64,000 nucleotides of DNA from Sphingomonadales bacterium (lineage in GTDB: Bacteria > Pseudomonadota > Alphaproteobacteria > Sphingomonadales > Sphingomonadaceae): contig JAAURJ010000001.1 of assembly GCA_012032285.1 (NCBI GenBank), positions 62,001-126,000 on the forward strand. Reading direction: 5' to 3'. Of this stretch, positions 49,385 to 59,931 are shown in pieces (position 1 is the first letter of the stretch; every line of letters begins with the position of its first letter). The position numbers and the translations under genes are program-made. The notes below the pieces were generated by a model. The model ran no database searches. It saw only the letters and a list, made by a program, of their open reading frames with translations, and was not told the origin of the DNA.

Positions 49385-51400
49385 GTGCATTTCACCGCCA
49401 AAACAGATGGATTTGATCTCACTATGAACGGCTTCACGCTGCTCAGGCACCGCGCGGATCAGCCTGCTTTTGCGGCATACCGGGGCGATCCTGCGATCAA
49501 AATGTATCGCGGTAATTATCAAATTGAAGACCATCTTTCCCCTCTGGCACTGCTGGGCGACCCCGAAATATCGGAGCGCAAAATCCTGTTTCGCGGCGAT
49601 GATGGCATGGTCACATTTTCGGCGGAATTGGAGGAGGCGCCGCATGGCTTTCGCCTGACCCTATCGGCGCCTGCGCCCTGTGACCGGATATTCCTGCACC
49701 TGACCGCGCAGCCAAATGAGCATATCTGGGGCGGCGGGGAACAGATGAGCTATTTGCGGCTTAATGGTCGCCGTTTCCCGATATGGACCAGCGAGCCTGG
49801 CGTTGGCCGTGACAAAACCCGCGAGCTAACGCAGATCATGGACAAAGAAGGCATGGCGGGCGGCGATTTTTGGACCACCAATTATCCGCAGCCGACTTTC
49901 CTGTCCTCTCATCATTATGCCGGCCACTATACCGGATCCGCCTATAGCGTGATGGATTTTAGCAAGGCCGGCCGGCATAGTTTTGAAATCTGGTCAAACC
50001 GCGCGGCATTTGATTTCATCTTCGCTGATGATCTGCTGCAGCTTGTAGGCCGGCTTTCGGACTATTTCGGGCGACCTGCGCAGCTGCCTGACTGGGTGTT
50101 TGACGGGGCAATCATCGGGCTGAAAGACGGTATGCGCAGCTTTGAACGGTTGGAGCATATTATCAGTGCAGGCACCGCCGTCACCGGCCTGTGGTGCGAG
50201 GATTGGATAGGTATAAGGCAAACCAGCTTTGGCAGGCGGCTGTTCTGGGACTGGTGCTGGTCGGACGTGCGTTATCCCGAACTGCCCTCACGGATTAGGG
50301 ATTTGCGGCGGCGCGGTATTCGTTTTTTGGGTTATGTAAACCCCTATCTCGCTATTGACGGGGGGCAATATCAGGAAGCAGCGCGGCTTGGCTATTTGGC
50401 GCTGCGGCTGGACAGTGACGAACCTTATATAGTTGATTTCGGTGAATTTGATTGCGGCATAGTCGATTTCACCAATCCCGAAGCGGCGCTATGGTTTGCG
50501 GACCGTGTGATTGGCCAGGAAATGCTGGATTTCGGCCTGTCGGGATGGATGGCGGATTTTGGCGAATATCTGCCCACCGATGTGCGGCTGTTTGACGGCA
50601 CAGACGGAATGCTCGCGCATAATATGTGGCCGGTGCTATGGGCAAAAGTGAATGCCGATGCGATTGCCCGGCGCAATAAGCAGAATGAGGCCCTGTTCTT
50701 TATGCGGGCCGGATATTCCGGTGTTCAGGCGCATTGCCCCCTGCTTTGGGCAGGCGATCAGTGCGTCGATTTTTCGCGCCATGACGGTATCGGCACAGTG
50801 ATCACCGCCGCCTTGTCGGCAGGGCTTGTCGGCAATGCGGTCAGCCATAGCGATACCGGCGGCTACACATCGCTGCACGGGGTGGTGCGTACGGCGGAAT
50901 TATTCATGCGCTGGACCGACATGGCGGCCTTTACGCCGGTTATGCGCACCCATGAAGGCAACCGGCCCGATGATAATTTACAAGTCGATAGCAGCGCTGA
51001 AATCCTAACTCATTTCGCTGTGATGAGCCAAATTCACGCGGCGCTTGCACCCTATTTACGCGCGCTCGCAGGTGAAGCGCAGGAAAGCGGCCTGCCCATG
51101 CAAAGGCCAATGTTTCTGCACTATCCGGGCGAAACAATGTTTGCCGCTTGTCAGGACCAATATATGCTTGGCCCCGATATGATCGTAGCGCCGGTCATAG
51201 AGGAGGGTGTCACCAGCCGCGATGTTATGATACCGCTGGACAATGATTGGATATATCTTTGGTCAGGACAGCAGATTGCACCTGGAATGCATAACATTGC
51301 CGCACCTGTTGGTGCCCCGCCAGTATATTACCGCGCGGACAGCGCATTTGCGCCGCTATTCCGCTCGCTTCGCGGTATCCGCGGAGATTTAATCCCATGA
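49385..51400 (+). CDS. smoI: GH31 sulfoquinovosidase (YihQ/SmoI-like)
   Basis: IIGLKDGMRSFERLEHIISAGTAVTGLWCEDWIGIRQTSFGRRLFWDW, GWMADFGEYLPTD (nucleophile Asp), LLWAGDQCVDF (acid/base Asp), HSDTGGYTSL, AFTPVMRTHEGNRPDDN. Confidence 0.92.
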   Translation: MHFTAKTDGFDLTMNGFTLLRHRADQPAFAAYRGDPAIKMYRGNYQIEDHLSPLALLGDPEISERKILFRGDDGMVTFSAELEEAPHGFRLTLSAPAPCDRIFLHLTAQPNEHIWGGGEQMSYLRLNGRRFPIWTSEPGVGRDKTRELTQIMDKEGMAGGDFWTTNYPQPTFLSSHHYAGHYTGSAYSVMDFSKAGRHSFEIWSNRAAFDFIFADDLLQLVGRLSDYFGRPAQLPDWVFDGAIIGLKDGMRSFERLEHIISAGTAVTGLWCEDWIGIRQTSFGRRLFWDWCWSDVRYPELPSRIRDLRRRGIRFLGYVNPYLAIDGGQYQEAARLGYLALRLDSDEPYIVDFGEFDCGIVDFTNPEAALWFADRVIGQEMLDFGLSGWMADFGEYLPTDVRLFDGTDGMLAHNMWPVLWAKVNADAIARRNKQNEALFFMRAGYSGVQAHCPLLWAGDQCVDFSRHDGIGTVITAALSAGLVGNAVSHSDTGGYTSLHGVVRTAELFMRWTDMAAFTPVMRTHEGNRPDDNLQVDSSAEILTHFAVMSQIHAALAPYLRALAGEAQESGLPMQRPMFLHYPGETMFAACQDQYMLGPDMIVAPVIEEGVTSRDVMIPLDNDWIYLWSGQQIAPGMHNIAAPVGAPPVYYRADSAFAPLFRSLRGIRGDLIP

Positions 51401-52425
51401 GCCAGCGCAGCAATATCGGCGATGTATCCCGGCGCGCCGGTGTATCTGTCAAAACCGTCAGCCGGGTGCTGAATAACCATCCTTATGTCAGCGACGCGAT
51501 GCGGGCTAAGGTCAATGCAGCGATGGAGGAGCTGAATTTTCGACCCAGTGTTGCCGCGCGGATATTGGCCGGAATCAAATCGGCGCAAATCGCGCTTATC
51601 TATGACAATCATTCGCCTTATTATATCAATCTGATCCAATCGGGATGCTGGGAACGCTGTCATGAGGACAATGTACGTTTATTGGGACAACCGGTGGATG
51701 TCGCCGATCCCGATATCGGCAATCAGGTGCGCGGTTTGATCAATGAAACCCATGTTGACGGCGTGGTGCTGTCATCGCCGGTGACCGATTGTGATCCGGT
51801 GCTGCGGGCGCTGGAAAGCATGAACATCCCCTTTGTTCGCATATCACCGGGCACCAATCACGCGATGACATCCTCTGTCTATATGGACGATGCACAGGCG
51901 GCCGATGATATGACCACCTATTTAATCAATTGTGGTCACCGCCGGATCGCCTTTATAAAGGGGCACCCCAACCATATGGCATCGGATGAACGGCTGTTCG
52001 GTTATCGCCGTGCGCTCGATCGGGCAGGGTTGCCGTTTGATCAGCGTTGGTATGCGGACGGGCTATTTGATTTTGAAAGCGGATTTGACGCAGCCGAAAA
52101 ATTCCTTGCCCTGACGGAACGACCTACGGCGATATTTGCCAGCAATGACGATATGGCTGCGGGGGTTCAGGCTGCTGCACATAAGGCAGGGCTGGATATT
52201 CCGGGCGATATATCGGTTGCAGGTTTTGACGATACCACTTTGGCCCGCATGGTCTGGCCGCCGCTCACTACTATTCGGCAACCGACATTTGAACTTGCCA
52301 AAACCGCCACTGACCTGCTGCTCAGCGGCCAAACCTTGGTGCATAGGCGGCTGGATCATAAACTCATCGAACGCCAAAGCGTTGCCAAGGTCGGCGCCGC
52401 ATTAGAAAATGAACAAACAGAGTAA
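51397..52425 (+). CDS. LacI family transcriptional regulator
   Basis: SNIGDVSRRAGVSVKTVSRVLNNHPYVSDAMRAKVNAAMEELNFRPSVAARILAG; 4-bp overlap with the GH31 gene. Confidence 0.95.
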   Translation: MSQRSNIGDVSRRAGVSVKTVSRVLNNHPYVSDAMRAKVNAAMEELNFRPSVAARILAGIKSAQIALIYDNHSPYYINLIQSGCWERCHEDNVRLLGQPVDVADPDIGNQVRGLINETHVDGVVLSSPVTDCDPVLRALESMNIPFVRISPGTNHAMTSSVYMDDAQAADDMTTYLINCGHRRIAFIKGHPNHMASDERLFGYRRALDRAGLPFDQRWYADGLFDFESGFDAAEKFLALTERPTAIFASNDDMAAGVQAAAHKAGLDIPGDISVAGFDDTTLARMVWPPLTTIRQPTFELAKTATDLLLSGQTLVHRRLDHKLIERQSVAKVGAALENEQTE

Positions 52426-52438
52426 TTGGAAAAATGAT

Positions 52439-53344
52439 ATGAGCCTTCTTCCCCTTCCCCCCCGCACCCGCAAATTGGGCGGCACCGATATTGAAATTTC
52501 TTCACTCGCATGGGGAATGTGGCGCTTTACCGATGTGGTAGAGGGCCATGCCGCCCTTGTGCACACCGCAATAGATAACGGTATGACTCTGCTCGACACC
52601 GCCGATATTTATGGTTTCAAGGGACCGGACGGCTTTGGCGATGCGGAAAAATTACTGGGGCAGGTTTTTGCGGCGGAACCCGGCCTTCGGGGAAAAATCA
52701 TTTTGGCTTCAAAAGGCGGAATTATGCCGCCGCTGCCCTATGATAGCAGCGCCGCCTATTTGGAAGGCGCAATTAACGCCTCGCTCATGCGGCTCAACAC
52801 CGATTATCTCGATCTGTGGCAAATTCACCGGCCCGATATTTTAACCCACCCTGCCGAAATTGCCGCAACGTTGGAAAAAGCGGTCAGCGCCGGTAAGGTC
52901 CGCAATATTGGCGTGTCCAATTGCACAGCGGCGCAGATTGACGCGCTGCAAAGCTTTTTGTCGGTCCCGATAGTCAGCACGCAGCCGGAATTTTCGCCGC
53001 TATGTATTGATACCATCAATGACGGGCAGCTGGACCATGCGATCCAGCATCGCCGCACCGTTTTTGCCTGGTCTCCTTTGGGCGGAGGGCGGCTGACAAA
53101 GCCAGAAAGCGAGCGCGATCATGCCGTCGCCGCCGCTTTGGACAAGGTCGCAGGCGAACAGGGCGTCGCCCGCGCATCCGCCGCCTATAGCTGGATCATG
53201 GCGCATCCGGCGGGTGCCATTCCCATTGTCGGAACGCAAAATCCAGCGCGTATTGCCGAAGCTGCGCAGGCTTATAAGGTGCAATGGAGCAGGCAGGACT
53301 GGTATGCCGTTCTGGTCGCCGCAAGAGGAGAAAATTTGCCATGA
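52439..53344 (+). CDS. smoB: aldo/keto reductase (candidate SmoB-like 6-oxo-glucose reductase)
   Basis: RKLGGTDIEISSLAWGMWRF, GMTLLDTADIYG, DYLDLWQIHRPD, RNIGVSNCTAAQ. Confidence 0.85.
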   Translation: MSLLPLPPRTRKLGGTDIEISSLAWGMWRFTDVVEGHAALVHTAIDNGMTLLDTADIYGFKGPDGFGDAEKLLGQVFAAEPGLRGKIILASKGGIMPPLPYDSSAAYLEGAINASLMRLNTDYLDLWQIHRPDILTHPAEIAATLEKAVSAGKVRNIGVSNCTAAQIDALQSFLSVPIVSTQPEFSPLCIDTINDGQLDHAIQHRRTVFAWSPLGGGRLTKPESERDHAVAAALDKVAGEQGVARASAAYSWIMAHPAGAIPIVGTQNPARIAEAAQAYKVQWSRQDWYAVLVAARGENLP

Positions 53345-54423
53345 CCGAAATAAAATCCCCCGATAAGCCATGCGAAGTCAGCTGGTTTTCAGCGTTATGT
53401 GATGATGATTATGAATTTTTGGGTCAGCCCGATCCCAGACTGCAATCCAGCTGGGAGCATTGCCGCAATATCGTGCTGACCGCTGAAAAAGGGGGGTTTG
53501 ACAATATATTGCTGCCATCGGGTTATCAGCTCGGACTCGACACCACCGTCTTTGCATCAGCTATTGCTCCCTTTTTGCGCACGATGCGCCTGCTTATGGC
53601 GGTGCGCATTGGGGAGGACTGGCCGCCGCAGCTTGCCCGGCGCATTGCCACGCTGGATCAGATATTGGGCGGACGGATGACCGTCAATATCATCTCTTCC
53701 GACCTGCCGGGGCAACAAATGGATAGCGATCCGCGCTATGCCCGCACGGTGGAGGTGATGAAAATCCTGAAGACCATGCTCAACGGACAGCCGCTCGACC
53801 ATCAAGGCGAATTTTACCAGCTAAAGCTTGACCCGCCGCGTATGAAAACCGTTTCAGGAAAGTGCCCGCCGCTGTATTTTGGCGGATTAAGCCCCGCCGC
53901 ACGCGAAGCCGCAGCCGAGGCGGCGGATGTCTATTTGATGTGGCCCGATACCATGGACAAGGTTCGCGAAGTCGTCGCAGACCTTACCGCGCGGGCGGCG
54001 GCCAAGGGACGCACATTGAAATTCGGATACCGCGCCCATGTGATCGTCCGCGAAACCGAGGCGGAGGCCCGCGCCTATGCGCAGCGGCTTTTGTCCAAGC
54101 TGGATGACGGGGCGGGCGAGGCGATTCGCAACAAATCGCTCGACACCAACACGGCCGGGGTCGGCAGGCAGAATGAACTGCGCGCATCGGCGCAGGAGGA
54201 TGGTTTTGTTGAGGATAATCTATGGACCGGCATTGGCCGTGCGCGGTCGGGGTGCGGCGCCGCGATTGTGGGCGACCCGGATCAGGTGCTGGCCAAAATC
54301 CGCGCTTATCAAGAGGCGGGCATGGAGGCGTTTATCCTATCTGGATACCCCCATGCGGCGGAATGCGACCTGTTCGCCCGCCATGTCCTGCCGCATATCA
54401 ACCATGGTCCGTTGATGCTATAA
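53341..54423 (+). CDS. smoC: LLM-class flavin-dependent monooxygenase, SsuD/SmoC-like (candidate sulfoquinovose monooxygenase)
   Basis: EVSWFSALCDDDYEFLG, TAEKGGFDNILLPSGYQLGLDTTVFASAIAP, LGGRMTVNIISSDLPGQQMDSDPRYART; ATGA overlap with the AKR gene. Confidence 0.87.
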   Translation: MTEIKSPDKPCEVSWFSALCDDDYEFLGQPDPRLQSSWEHCRNIVLTAEKGGFDNILLPSGYQLGLDTTVFASAIAPFLRTMRLLMAVRIGEDWPPQLARRIATLDQILGGRMTVNIISSDLPGQQMDSDPRYARTVEVMKILKTMLNGQPLDHQGEFYQLKLDPPRMKTVSGKCPPLYFGGLSPAAREAAAEAADVYLMWPDTMDKVREVVADLTARAAAKGRTLKFGYRAHVIVRETEAEARAYAQRLLSKLDDGAGEAIRNKSLDTNTAGVGRQNELRASAQEDGFVEDNLWTGIGRARSGCGAAIVGDPDQVLAKIRAYQEAGMEAFILSGYPHAAECDLFARHVLPHINHGPLML

Positions 54424-54431
54424 GCGTCCTG

Positions 54432-55714
54432 CTAGATACTCAAAAACAGCCCAGCCAAAGCAGCGCTCATCAAATTGGAAAGCGAACCTGCCGCCAGTGC
54501 CTTAATGCCAAGCCGCGCGATCACCGGTCGCTGGTTCGGAGCGAGGCTGCCGGTAATAGCAATCTGGATTGCTATCGAAAGGAAATTGGCAAAGCCGCAT
54601 AACGCAAAAGTCACAATAGCAACCGTCGTCTGTGACAGGTCTTTGGCAGCGCCAAGATCAATGAAGGCGACAAATTCATTGAGTACAATCTTTGTCCCAA
54701 AAAATCCGCCTGCGCGGGCGGCTTCATCCCATGGAACTCCAAGCAAAAACATGACGGGGGCAAATATCTGCCCCAATATAGCCTGAAAACTCAGGTCCGG
54801 ATAGCCAAACCATCCACCAATACCGCCCAACAATCCGTTGGCCAGCGCAACCAGTGCCACAAATGCAAGGACCATCGCACCGACGGCAACTGCAAGCTTT
54901 ACGCCTGTCTGCGCACCTTGCGAAGCGGCCATGATAATATTCACCGGTTTTTCCTCGCCATCCTGGAAATCCGGTTCAACCTCCGGGCTGGGATGCGGAT
55001 TTGTGAGCGTAGGTTCGCCATCGATCGGCGCTGGCGGTGGATCATCGGGCATAATCAGCTTCGCCATCAATATCCCGCCCGGTGCGCTCATGAAAGCGGC
55101 GGCGAGCAGATAATCGATGCGGATACCCATGCTGGCATAAGCGGCCAATATCGTTCCGGCGACGCCCGCCATGCCGACGCTCATTACACAGAAAAGCTGG
55201 CTTGGCGTTAATCCGGCAAGATAGGGACGGATGACCAAAGGCGATTCAGACTGCCGACAAAAATATTGGAAGCGGCGCACAGGCTTTCGACCTTTGATAT
55301 GCCGGTAACTTTTTGCAATCCGCCGCCGACCCAACGGATAACAAATTGCATAATGCCGAGATAATATAGAATTGAAATAAGGGCCGCGAAGAAAACGATC
55401 ACCGGCAAGGCGGCAATCGCAAAGCTGTTGCCACCGATTTCCGGGCTGGCAAGATTGCCAAACAGAAATTCCGTTCCCGCTTTTGAATAGCCTAGCAGAT
55501 TGGATACGCCCTGCGACGCGCCGTTCAGCAGGGCTTTCCCCCAAGGCACATAGAGCACCAACGCGGCAAGTCCGGCCTGAAGCGCAAAAGCGGCAAGCAC
55601 AACGCGCGGGCGAATGGCCCGGCAGTTGGATGATAGCGCCAACGCAATCAGAATGATCAGCGCCATACCCGCTAGGCTGGATAGAATAGACATGATCGAA
55701 ATTTCCCCGGACAT
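54432..55714 (-). pseudogene. NupC-type concentrative nucleoside transporter, frameshift at 55254-55255
   Basis: ...ESLCAASNIFVG then shifted QSESPLVIRPYLAGLTPSQLFCVMSVGMAGVAGTILAAYASMG; KIVLNEFVAFIDL. Confidence 0.93.
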
Positions 55715-55735
55715 TGCGATTTTGCCTTTGGTAGC

Positions 55736-56440
55736 GTGCTAGCGGCTCTTGCGCCAATGAAAATAGACGCTAACAGGATGGATATGACCGATCACAGCCC
55801 GCCATCCGGAATTCCGCGCTCGCTTTTCGCTTTTTCTGTCTTTTATGGCGGCATGGTATGTCTGGCAGGCGTGCTGGCCAATAAACAGGTCGCCTTTTTC
55901 GGGTTGGAGGTGGAGGCCGGAATTTTTGCCTTCATCCTGCTTGTCATGCTATCGAGCGCCGTTGCCGAACTACATGGCCGTGCGGTTGCCAACCGCTTGG
56001 TCGCCTTTGGCTTTGCACCGTTGATTTTTTCGATATTGCTTGCCCTGTTCGTGCTGTTCTTGCCCGCGCCTGCGCATATGCCGCCGGAACAATCCGCGAG
56101 GCTCGATGCGTTCAACATCATCATGTGGGCCACCCCGCGTATCTGGGCGGCGGGCATATTGGCCTATGGCGTGGGGCAGTTTTTGAATGTCTACATCTTC
56201 TCCCGCCTGACTGTGGCGACTGGCAAATTTGTGGCCGTGCGCGGCGTAATTGCGGGTGTTTTATCACAGATTGTCGATACGCTCATCTTTATCACCGTAT
56301 CATTCTATGGCGTATTTCCGATCACGGACCTGCTTTTGGGGCAGATGCTGGCAAAGGTCGTTCTGGCGGTGATCATCGTGCCCCTGATGATCGTGATTTT
56401 CGTCAAACTCGGCCGCTGGCTCGATGGAGAAGCGCAATGA
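55736..56440 (+). CDS. queuosine precursor transporter (YhhQ/VUT family)
   Basis: [95 protein letters not shown]. Confidence 0.88.
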   Translation: MLAALAPMKIDANRMDMTDHSPPSGIPRSLFAFSVFYGGMVCLAGVLANKQVAFFGLEVEAGIFAFILLVMLSSAVAELHGRAVANRLVAFGFAPLIFSILLALFVLFLPAPAHMPPEQSARLDAFNIIMWATPRIWAAGILAYGVGQFLNVYIFSRLTVATGKFVAVRGVIAGVLSQIVDTLIFITVSFYGVFPITDLLLGQMLAKVVLAVIIVPLMIVIFVKLGRWLDGEAQ

Positions 56441-57336
56441 GCGGCCATGTGATCGACCCCGCTATGCTTGCCAAAGCCGAAACGCTGACCGAGGCTTTGC
56501 CTTATTTACAGCGTTATGCGGGCAAAACCTTTGTCGTCAAATATGGCGGCCACGCCATGGGCGATGCGGCGCTGGCGCGGGATTTTGCGTCCGATATTGT
56601 CCTGTTAAAGGCAGTGGGCATCAATCCGGTGGTCGTTCATGGCGGCGGGCCGCAAATTGGTGCAATGTTGAAACGGGTTGGCGTCGAAAGCAATTTTATC
56701 GACGGTTTGCGTGTCACCACAAAAGAAACCGCTGAAATCGCCGAGATGGTGCTGTCAGGTGCGATCAACAAGGAACTGGTCGGCTGGATCAATGCCGCGG
56801 GCGGACGCGCGGTCGGCATATCGGGCAAGGATGGCGGCTTTGTCAGAGCGGCCAAGCTGCGCCGCACAAAAAAAGACCCCGACAGCAATATCGAACGGAT
56901 CATCGATCTGGGCTTTGTCGGCGAACCGGAAACCGTAGACCGCACCGTTATTGATACAATCAGCGGTGCAGGCATGATCCCCGTTATCGCCCCCATTGGC
57001 GTTGGCGATGATGGCCATACCTATAATATCAATGCCGATACGATGGCCGGTGCGGTGGCGGCGGCGCTGGGTGCAGCGCGGCTGTTGCTTTTGACCGATG
57101 TGGCGGGCGTGCTGGATAAATCGGGCCAGTTGCTGACCGATCTGGACCCTGTTAAAATCGCGGCATTGCAGGATGACGGCACCATTAGCGGCGGGATGAT
57201 CCCAAAGCTGGAAACCTGTGTCGCGGCGGTAAAGGCAAAGGTAGATGCTGCGGTCATATTGGATGGGCGGGTGCCTCATGCGATGCTGATCGAAATGTTC
57301 ACCGACAGCGGCGCGGGCACGCTGATCCACAAATGA
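56437..57336 (+). CDS. argB: acetylglutamate kinase
   Basis: [62 protein letters not shown] overlap with upstream gene. Confidence 0.97.
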   Translation: MSGHVIDPAMLAKAETLTEALPYLQRYAGKTFVVKYGGHAMGDAALARDFASDIVLLKAVGINPVVVHGGGPQIGAMLKRVGVESNFIDGLRVTTKETAEIAEMVLSGAINKELVGWINAAGGRAVGISGKDGGFVRAAKLRRTKKDPDSNIERIIDLGFVGEPETVDRTVIDTISGAGMIPVIAPIGVGDDGHTYNINADTMAGAVAAALGAARLLLLTDVAGVLDKSGQLLTDLDPVKIAALQDDGTISGGMIPKLETCVAAVKAKVDAAVILDGRVPHAMLIEMFTDSGAGTLIHK

Positions 57337-57431
57337 TAGCATTGTTTCTTCTATCGCTTCACTGTTTTACCGGGTTGATACAGCTTGCCGCCTAGGCTAA
57401 CCGTATCTGTAACGCAAATTCGGAGATTGAA

Positions 57432-57734
57432 ATGCTTTTCGCCCTCATCCAAATAATCAGCTATCTTACGATGATCTTGGTCACTGTTGTGATCGTGCAA
57501 TTTGTGCTTAGCCTCGCCATCGCCTTTAACATTGTCAGCATGACAAATCCCTATGTCGCGGCGATATATCAAAGTTTGAATATGATATTGGACCCGTTCC
57601 TAAATCCCATTCGCAAAATCCTGCCCGATACCGGTATGATCGACTTTTCGCCTTTGGTTTTGATCGTTGGCCTGCGTGTTTTGCAAATGCTGCTGGGTGG
57701 GCTGGCCATGGATATGGCACAGGCCGGTGTATGA
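57432..57734 (+). CDS. YggT family membrane protein
   Basis: [67 protein letters not shown]. Confidence 0.93.
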   Translation: MLFALIQIISYLTMILVTVVIVQFVLSLAIAFNIVSMTNPYVAAIYQSLNMILDPFLNPIRKILPDTGMIDFSPLVLIVGLRVLQMLLGGLAMDMAQAGV

Positions 57735-58627
57735 CAACGGCATTGGTCATTGACGGTAAAGCTTTTGCCGCCGGTCTGCGCGACAGGATTGCGGCGGCGG
57801 TGCCAGCCTTTATGGAAGTCATGGGCCGTGCGCCCGGCCTGGCCGTTGTGCTGGTCGGTGATGATCCTGCCAGCGCGGTCTATGTCGGGTCAAAAGGCAA
57901 GGCGACGATCGCGGCTGGCATGGAAAGTTTTGAATATCGCCTGCCTGGAAATTGCACCCAAGCGGAAGTCGAGGCGCTGCTGCAAAAACTGAACGCCGAT
58001 GACAAGGTCGACGGCATATTGCTGCAATTGCCGCTGCCATCGCATCTGGACGAACAGTCCGCGGTGGGAGCCATTAATCCTGACAAGGATGTGGACGGCC
58101 TTACCCCGATCAGCGCGGGCCGCCTTGCCCTTGGTATAGAAGGGCTGGTCCCTTGCACCCCGCTGGGCAGTTTGATGCTTTTGCAAGAACAACTGGGCGA
58201 TTTATCGGGGCTGGAGGCGGTGGTGATTGGCCGGTCTATTCTGGTCGGCAAGCCGATGGCCCAATTGCTGCTTGGTGCCAATTGCACGGTTACATTAGCG
58301 CATAGCCGGACCAAGGATTTGCCCGATATTGTGCGCCGCGCCGATATTGTCGTGGCGGCAGTGGGCCGGGCGGAAATGGTGAAGGGCGACTGGTTGAAAC
58401 CCGGTGCGGTGGTCATAGATGTCGGTATCAACCGTCTTGCCCCTGCGGAAGAAGGGGCTAAGGGGCGTCTTGTCGGTGATGTCGATTATGGCAGCGCACA
58501 GGCCCATGTGCGGGCCATCACGCCGGTGCCCGGCGGCGTTGGACCCATGACAATTGCCTGCCTGCTGCGCAACACTTTGGTCGCCGCCCACCGCCGGGCG
58601 GGCCTATCCGATCCGGAAGGGATTTGA
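57731..58627 (+). CDS. folD: methylenetetrahydrofolate dehydrogenase/cyclohydrolase
   Basis: [56 protein letters not shown]. Confidence 0.97.
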   Translation: MTTALVIDGKAFAAGLRDRIAAAVPAFMEVMGRAPGLAVVLVGDDPASAVYVGSKGKATIAAGMESFEYRLPGNCTQAEVEALLQKLNADDKVDGILLQLPLPSHLDEQSAVGAINPDKDVDGLTPISAGRLALGIEGLVPCTPLGSLMLLQEQLGDLSGLEAVVIGRSILVGKPMAQLLLGANCTVTLAHSRTKDLPDIVRRADIVVAAVGRAEMVKGDWLKPGAVVIDVGINRLAPAEEGAKGRLVGDVDYGSAQAHVRAITPVPGGVGPMTIACLLRNTLVAAHRRAGLSDPEGI

Positions 58628-59311
58628 ATGAAAAAGCTGTTTTTCGCCGCGCTGCTGCCTGCCATCATCTTGTCTGCCTGTGCCGGGCCGCAGCAGCGCG
58701 GCCCGAAACGACCGCTAAAACTGGATGCAAACCCCAGCGCATTGTTGGCGCTGGAAATTGCGATGGAACAATTGGGCAATGAAAAAGGCCGCAGCGAAGG
58801 GCTGCGCAGCTATGCCGCGCCCGATGCGGTAATGTTTGTGCCCGATCTGGTCATGGCACCTGCTTGGCTGAAAAACAATAAAGCCCTGCCGTCAATTGAT
58901 CTGGATGTGTACAGAGTGATCATGTCGTGCGACGGCAAAACCGGTGTCACCACGGGTGCATGGACGGCTTCGGATAGTCTGAAGGGCTATTTCACCACTG
59001 TTTGGCAATGGTATGAACGGCGCGATGGCAGCGGCGAGTGGCGATGGGTGCTGACCCATGATGACCGCCTGACAACGCCGCGCAAAGCCCCCGAATTCAT
59101 CCAGACCGAAACCGCCAGTTGCAAGGGCAAAGCGCCCGCAACCCTGATTGCACCGGATGAAGGCGTGCAGATGAAACAAGGGCTGTCGCGCGATCAATCG
59201 CTTAGCTGGACCTGGCAATATCGGGCGGATAAATCACGCAGCCTGACCGTCGCCCTATGGGACGGGGAGAAAAACAATACCGTTTTGCAGGATGATGTTG
59301 CGGCGAAATGA
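58628..59311 (+). CDS. putative lipoprotein
   Basis: MKKLFFAALLPAIILSACAG lipobox. Confidence 0.75.
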   Translation: MKKLFFAALLPAIILSACAGPQQRGPKRPLKLDANPSALLALEIAMEQLGNEKGRSEGLRSYAAPDAVMFVPDLVMAPAWLKNNKALPSIDLDVYRVIMSCDGKTGVTTGAWTASDSLKGYFTTVWQWYERRDGSGEWRWVLTHDDRLTTPRKAPEFIQTETASCKGKAPATLIAPDEGVQMKQGLSRDQSLSWTWQYRADKSRSLTVALWDGEKNNTVLQDDVAAK

Positions 59312-59931
59312 CAGAGCTGTTCCTCTCCGCCTTCATTACCTTTTTTGTCGTCATCGACCCACCGGGCTGTGCGCCCATCTATGCCAGCCTGACCAGCGAT
59401 GCGGATAAGGCGCAGCGCCGTTCAATGGCGCTGCGCGCAGTGTTTGTTGCGATATTGATCCTGCTGGTTTTCGGCCTTTTTGGAGAGCAATTGTTAAAAG
59501 CCTTGGGGATCAGCCTTGATAGTTTCCGAATTGCAGGCGGTATCATGCTGTTCCTGATCGCGCTAGAAATGGTGTTTGAAAAACGCACCGAACGCCGCGA
59601 GGCCCGGGCGCAGGAGATTATCGAAACACCAGAGGTTGAAGATGTATCCGTCTTTCCTATGGCGATGCCGATGATTGCGGGGCCGGGATCCATTGCAACA
59701 TTGATGCTATTAATGAGCCGGAATGACGGCTTGGAAAGCTCTTTGGTGATATTGGGAGCATTGGCACTGGTCCTTATACTCACGCTATTTTCCTTGCTTG
59801 CTGCGGGGCCGTTGATGAAGCTATTGGGCGCAAAGATTGAGGCAGTGATAACCCGCGTTTTGGGCGTGCTGCTCGCCGCGCTTGCCGCGCAATTTGTGAT
59901 TGACGGCTTACGCACAAGTTTTGCGGGATAG
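59308..59931 (+). CDS. MarC family integral membrane protein
   Basis: FLSAFITFFVVIDPPGCAPIYASLT...SFRIAGGIMLFLIALEMVF...FPMAMPMIAGPGSIATLMLLM. Confidence 0.92.
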   Translation: MTELFLSAFITFFVVIDPPGCAPIYASLTSDADKAQRRSMALRAVFVAILILLVFGLFGEQLLKALGISLDSFRIAGGIMLFLIALEMVFEKRTERREARAQEIIETPEVEDVSVFPMAMPMIAGPGSIATLMLLMSRNDGLESSLVILGALALVLILTLFSLLAAGPLMKLLGAKIEAVITRVLGVLLAALAAQFVIDGLRTSFAG

